This document shows positions 62,414 through 64,000 of a stretch of 64,000 bases of DNA, piece after piece. This DNA is from Kitasatospora cheerisanensis KCTC 2395 (GTDB lineage Bacteria; Actinomycetota; Actinomycetes; Streptomycetales; Streptomycetaceae): positions 2,108,761 through 2,172,760 of the forward strand of contig NZ_KK853997.1 of the NCBI RefSeq assembly GCF_000696185.1. The letters are read 5' to 3'. The notes beneath the pieces were generated by a model. That model was given only the letters and a program-made list of their open reading frames with translations. It did not search any database and had not been told where the DNA came from. The translations under genes and the position numbers were made by a program. Each line of letters begins with the position of its first letter. Position 1 is the stretch's first letter.

Positions 62414-63871
62414 TCAGAACGGGAAGCGGGAGCGGCCGTGCTGGATGGAGATCCACTTGACGGTGGTGAAGGCGTCCACGCTGGTGTCGCCGTTCAGGCG
62501 GCCGAGGCCGGAGTTCTTCTGGCCGCCGAACGGCACGATGGGCTCGTCCGCGATGGTGCCGTCGTTGACGTGGATCATGCCGGTGTCGATGCGCTGGGCG
62601 AACCTGACGCCGCGTTCGATGTCGGCGGTGTGGACGGCGCCGGAGAGACCGAAGGGGGTGTCGTTGGCGATCCGGACGGCCTCGTCCTCGCCGTCGAAGG
62701 GGATCAGCAGGGCGACCGGGCCGAACACCTCGCGGTGCAGGATCGGCGCGTCGGCCGGGATGTCGGTGAGGACGGTCGGCTTGACCAGGGTGCCGACGGT
62801 CGCGCCGTGCAGCAGCGGGCGGGCGCCGCCGGCGATCGCCTGGTCGACCTCGGCGGTGATCGCCTCGGCCTGTGCGGAGTTGATGAGCGGTCCGATCTGG
62901 GTGGCCGGGTCGGACGGGTCGCCGGCCCGCAGCGAGGCGACCTTCGCGGTGAACTTCTCGCTGAACTCGGCGAACAGGCTGCGGTCGACCAGGATCCGGT
63001 TGGCGGCCATGCAGATCTGGCCCTGGTGGGTGTAGCGGCTGGCGACGGCGGCGTCCACCGCGTAGTCGAGGTCGGCGTCGTCGAGCACCACCAGGGCGCT
63101 GTTGCCGCCGAGTTCGAGCACGGTCCGCTTGAGGTGGCTGGCGGCGACGGTGGCGACGTGCCGGCCGACGCTGTCGGAGCCGGTGAAGGCGATGACCTTC
63201 GGCACCGGGTGCTCGATGAACGCGTCGCCGATCTCGGCGATGTCGGTGAGCACCACGTTCAGCAGGCCGGCGGGCAGCCCGGCCTCCTCGAAGATCTTGG
63301 CGATCAGGGTGCCGCCGGCCACCGGCGCGTCCTGGTGCGGCTTGAGGACGACCGCGTTGCCGAGCGCGAGCGCGGGCGCGACGGCCTTCAGCGACAGGAA
63401 GACGGGCGCGTTGAACGGGCTGATCACGCCGACCACGCCGACCGGCAGCCGGTAGAGGCGGTTCTCCTTGCCGGGCACGGGCGAGGCCAGGATCCGGCCC
63501 TCGGCGCGCAGCGCCACCGCCATCGCCTCGCGGAGCATGTCCTTGACCAGGGCGAGTTCGAACGCGGACTTGCCGAGGGTGCCGCCGAGTTCGACGGTCA
63601 TCACCTCGAGGATCTCGGCCTCGCGGGCCTCGACCACCTGCAGCGCCCGCTCGAACACCTCTCGGCGCTGGTAGGGGCTGGCGGCGGCCCAGCCGGGCTG
63701 GGCCCGCTCGGCGGCGCGGTAGGCCTGGTCGATCTCCTCGGCGGTGGCCACCGTGAACGAGGCCAGCTTCTCCCCGCTGTACGGGTCGAGGTCCACGATG
63801 TCCCAGGAGCCGGTGCCCGGCCGCCACCGGCCGTCGATGTACTGCTGGGCGAGTTCCGCGATCAAGGACAT
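62414..63871 (-). CDS. NAD(P)-dependent aldehyde dehydrogenase
   Basis: The 485-residue enzyme has an oligomerisation start (AQQYIDGRW), NAD-binding PFNAPVFLSLKAVAPALALGNAVVLKP and FTGSDSVGRHVAT, catalytic Glu in LELGGNS, and catalytic Cys in THQGQICMAANR. The ending FGGQKNSGLGR is typical. It resembles benzaldehyde or salicylaldehyde dehydrogenases, but substrate choice is not certain. ATG at 63869-63871 with GAGAGGGA upstream; an in-frame ATG 14 codons earlier lacks a ribosome site. A palindrome GGTGATCACC at 63888-63897 lies 17 bases upstream, and the adjacent truncated gene may be its regulator. Confidence 0.92.
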   Translation of the reverse strand: MSLIAELAQQYIDGRWRPGTGSWDIVDLDPYSGEKLASFTVATAEEIDQAYRAAERAQPGWAAASPYQRREVFERALQVVEAREAEILEVMTVELGGTLGKSAFELALVKDMLREAMAVALRAEGRILASPVPGKENRLYRLPVGVVGVISPFNAPVFLSLKAVAPALALGNAVVLKPHQDAPVAGGTLIAKIFEEAGLPAGLLNVVLTDIAEIGDAFIEHPVPKVIAFTGSDSVGRHVATVAASHLKRTVLELGGNSALVVLDDADLDYAVDAAVASRYTHQGQICMAANRILVDRSLFAEFSEKFTAKVASLRAGDPSDPATQIGPLINSAQAEAITAEVDQAIAGGARPLLHGATVGTLVKPTVLTDIPADAPILHREVFGPVALLIPFDGEDEAVRIANDTPFGLSGAVHTADIERGVRFAQRIDTGMIHVNDGTIADEPIVPFGGQKNSGLGRLNGDTSVDAFTTVKWISIQHGRSRFPF

Positions 63872-63925
63872 CTGATCCCTCTCGGTGGTGATCACCTGCT
63901 GACGGATCATCATCTTAATTGCGGG

Positions 63926-64000
63926 CTAGCCCTCTTGGAGGATCTCCGCCAGAAGCGACCTGGTCTCCTCCTCGGACAGCGCCGCCGCCGACACCCGGTC
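63926..64000 (-). CDS. C-terminal end of a gene, possibly a MarR-type regulator
   Basis: Only 24 residues are visible (ending SEEETRSLLAEILQEG and a TAG at 63926-63928). The acidic helical ending resembles that of MarR-family repressors, which commonly sit beside aldehyde dehydrogenases, but this is too little to be sure. Confidence 0.4.
   Translation of the reverse strand, partial: DRVSAAALSEEETRSLLAEILQEG

Noticed and set aside
63888..63897. A proven regulator site (GGTGATCACC) before the aldehyde dehydrogenase
   Set aside because: A 10-bp palindrome is expected by chance in such DNA; it is only mentioned in the gene entry.

Overview
The window is very GC-rich, its coding third positions are almost all G or C, and many genes start with GTG. 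Gene content (SoxR, SAV2148-type HEPN protein, GlgX/TreY/TreZ, DUF574-type methyltransferase, PdtaR, Tat and lipoprotein exports) and the order coaE - rpsA - methyltransferase - polA - thioesterase - liv genes - pdtaR - pyk point to a chromosomal core region of a Streptomyces or Kitasatospora species. No CRISPR array, insertion sequence, prophage, rRNA or replication origin was seen; one tRNA is present.

Layout. 1-6 kb: start of a DEAD-box helicase, a cold-shock gene, and two divergent MmpL/RND-type exporters with a palindromic operator candidate between them. 6-11.4 kb: a phosphotransferase, a secreted polysaccharide deacetylase, a two-S1-domain protein, a DEDDh exonuclease and a SAV2148-type HEPN protein. 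11.9-18.2 kb: glgX-treY-treZ, which converts glycogen or maltodextrin to trehalose. 18.2-20.5 kb: a split transketolase (two subunits) transcribed divergently from soxR, with a SoxR-like palindrome between them. 20.6-22.4 kb: a methyltransferase and a two-domain sulfurtransferase. 22.4-27.7 kb: an accessory operon of four genes, XRE/TPR regulator - TIR protein - NTPase - membrane protein, with overlapping GTGA junctions; this is the best candidate for an undescribed conflict or defence system. 27.9-34.8 kb: two more MmpL transporters, coaE, a phosphodiesterase-type phosphatase and an MBL-fold hydrolase. 35-44.3 kb: rpsA, a methyltransferase, hrpB, a lipoprotein, a GNAT enzyme and polA. 44.4-51.7 kb: a thioesterase, a membrane protein with a TTA codon, and a five-gene branched-chain amino-acid ABC transporter. 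51.8-57.7 kb: pdtaR, a tRNA with a CAA anticodon, a lipoprotein, a LuxR regulator with an ATPase-like domain, a quinone oxidoreductase and pyk. 58-64 kb: a Tat-exported 5'-nucleotidase, two unknown exported proteins, a GNAT enzyme, an aldehyde dehydrogenase and the 3' end of another gene.

Caution. At least ten genes are broken by twelve apparent single-base losses, every one at a short run of C or G. In each case adding one C or G restores an uninterrupted, family-like protein. This pattern fits uncorrected homopolymer errors in the assembly better than twelve independent pseudogene events, so these genes are annotated across the break as probably intact.

Metabolic links: transketolase under SoxR, trehalose synthesis, pyruvate kinase and amino-acid import form a central-carbon and stress neighbourhood. 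Four MmpL-family transporters in 64 kb is a notable concentration of export capacity. All function calls rest on reading the sequence and on recalled family motifs; no database search was run.
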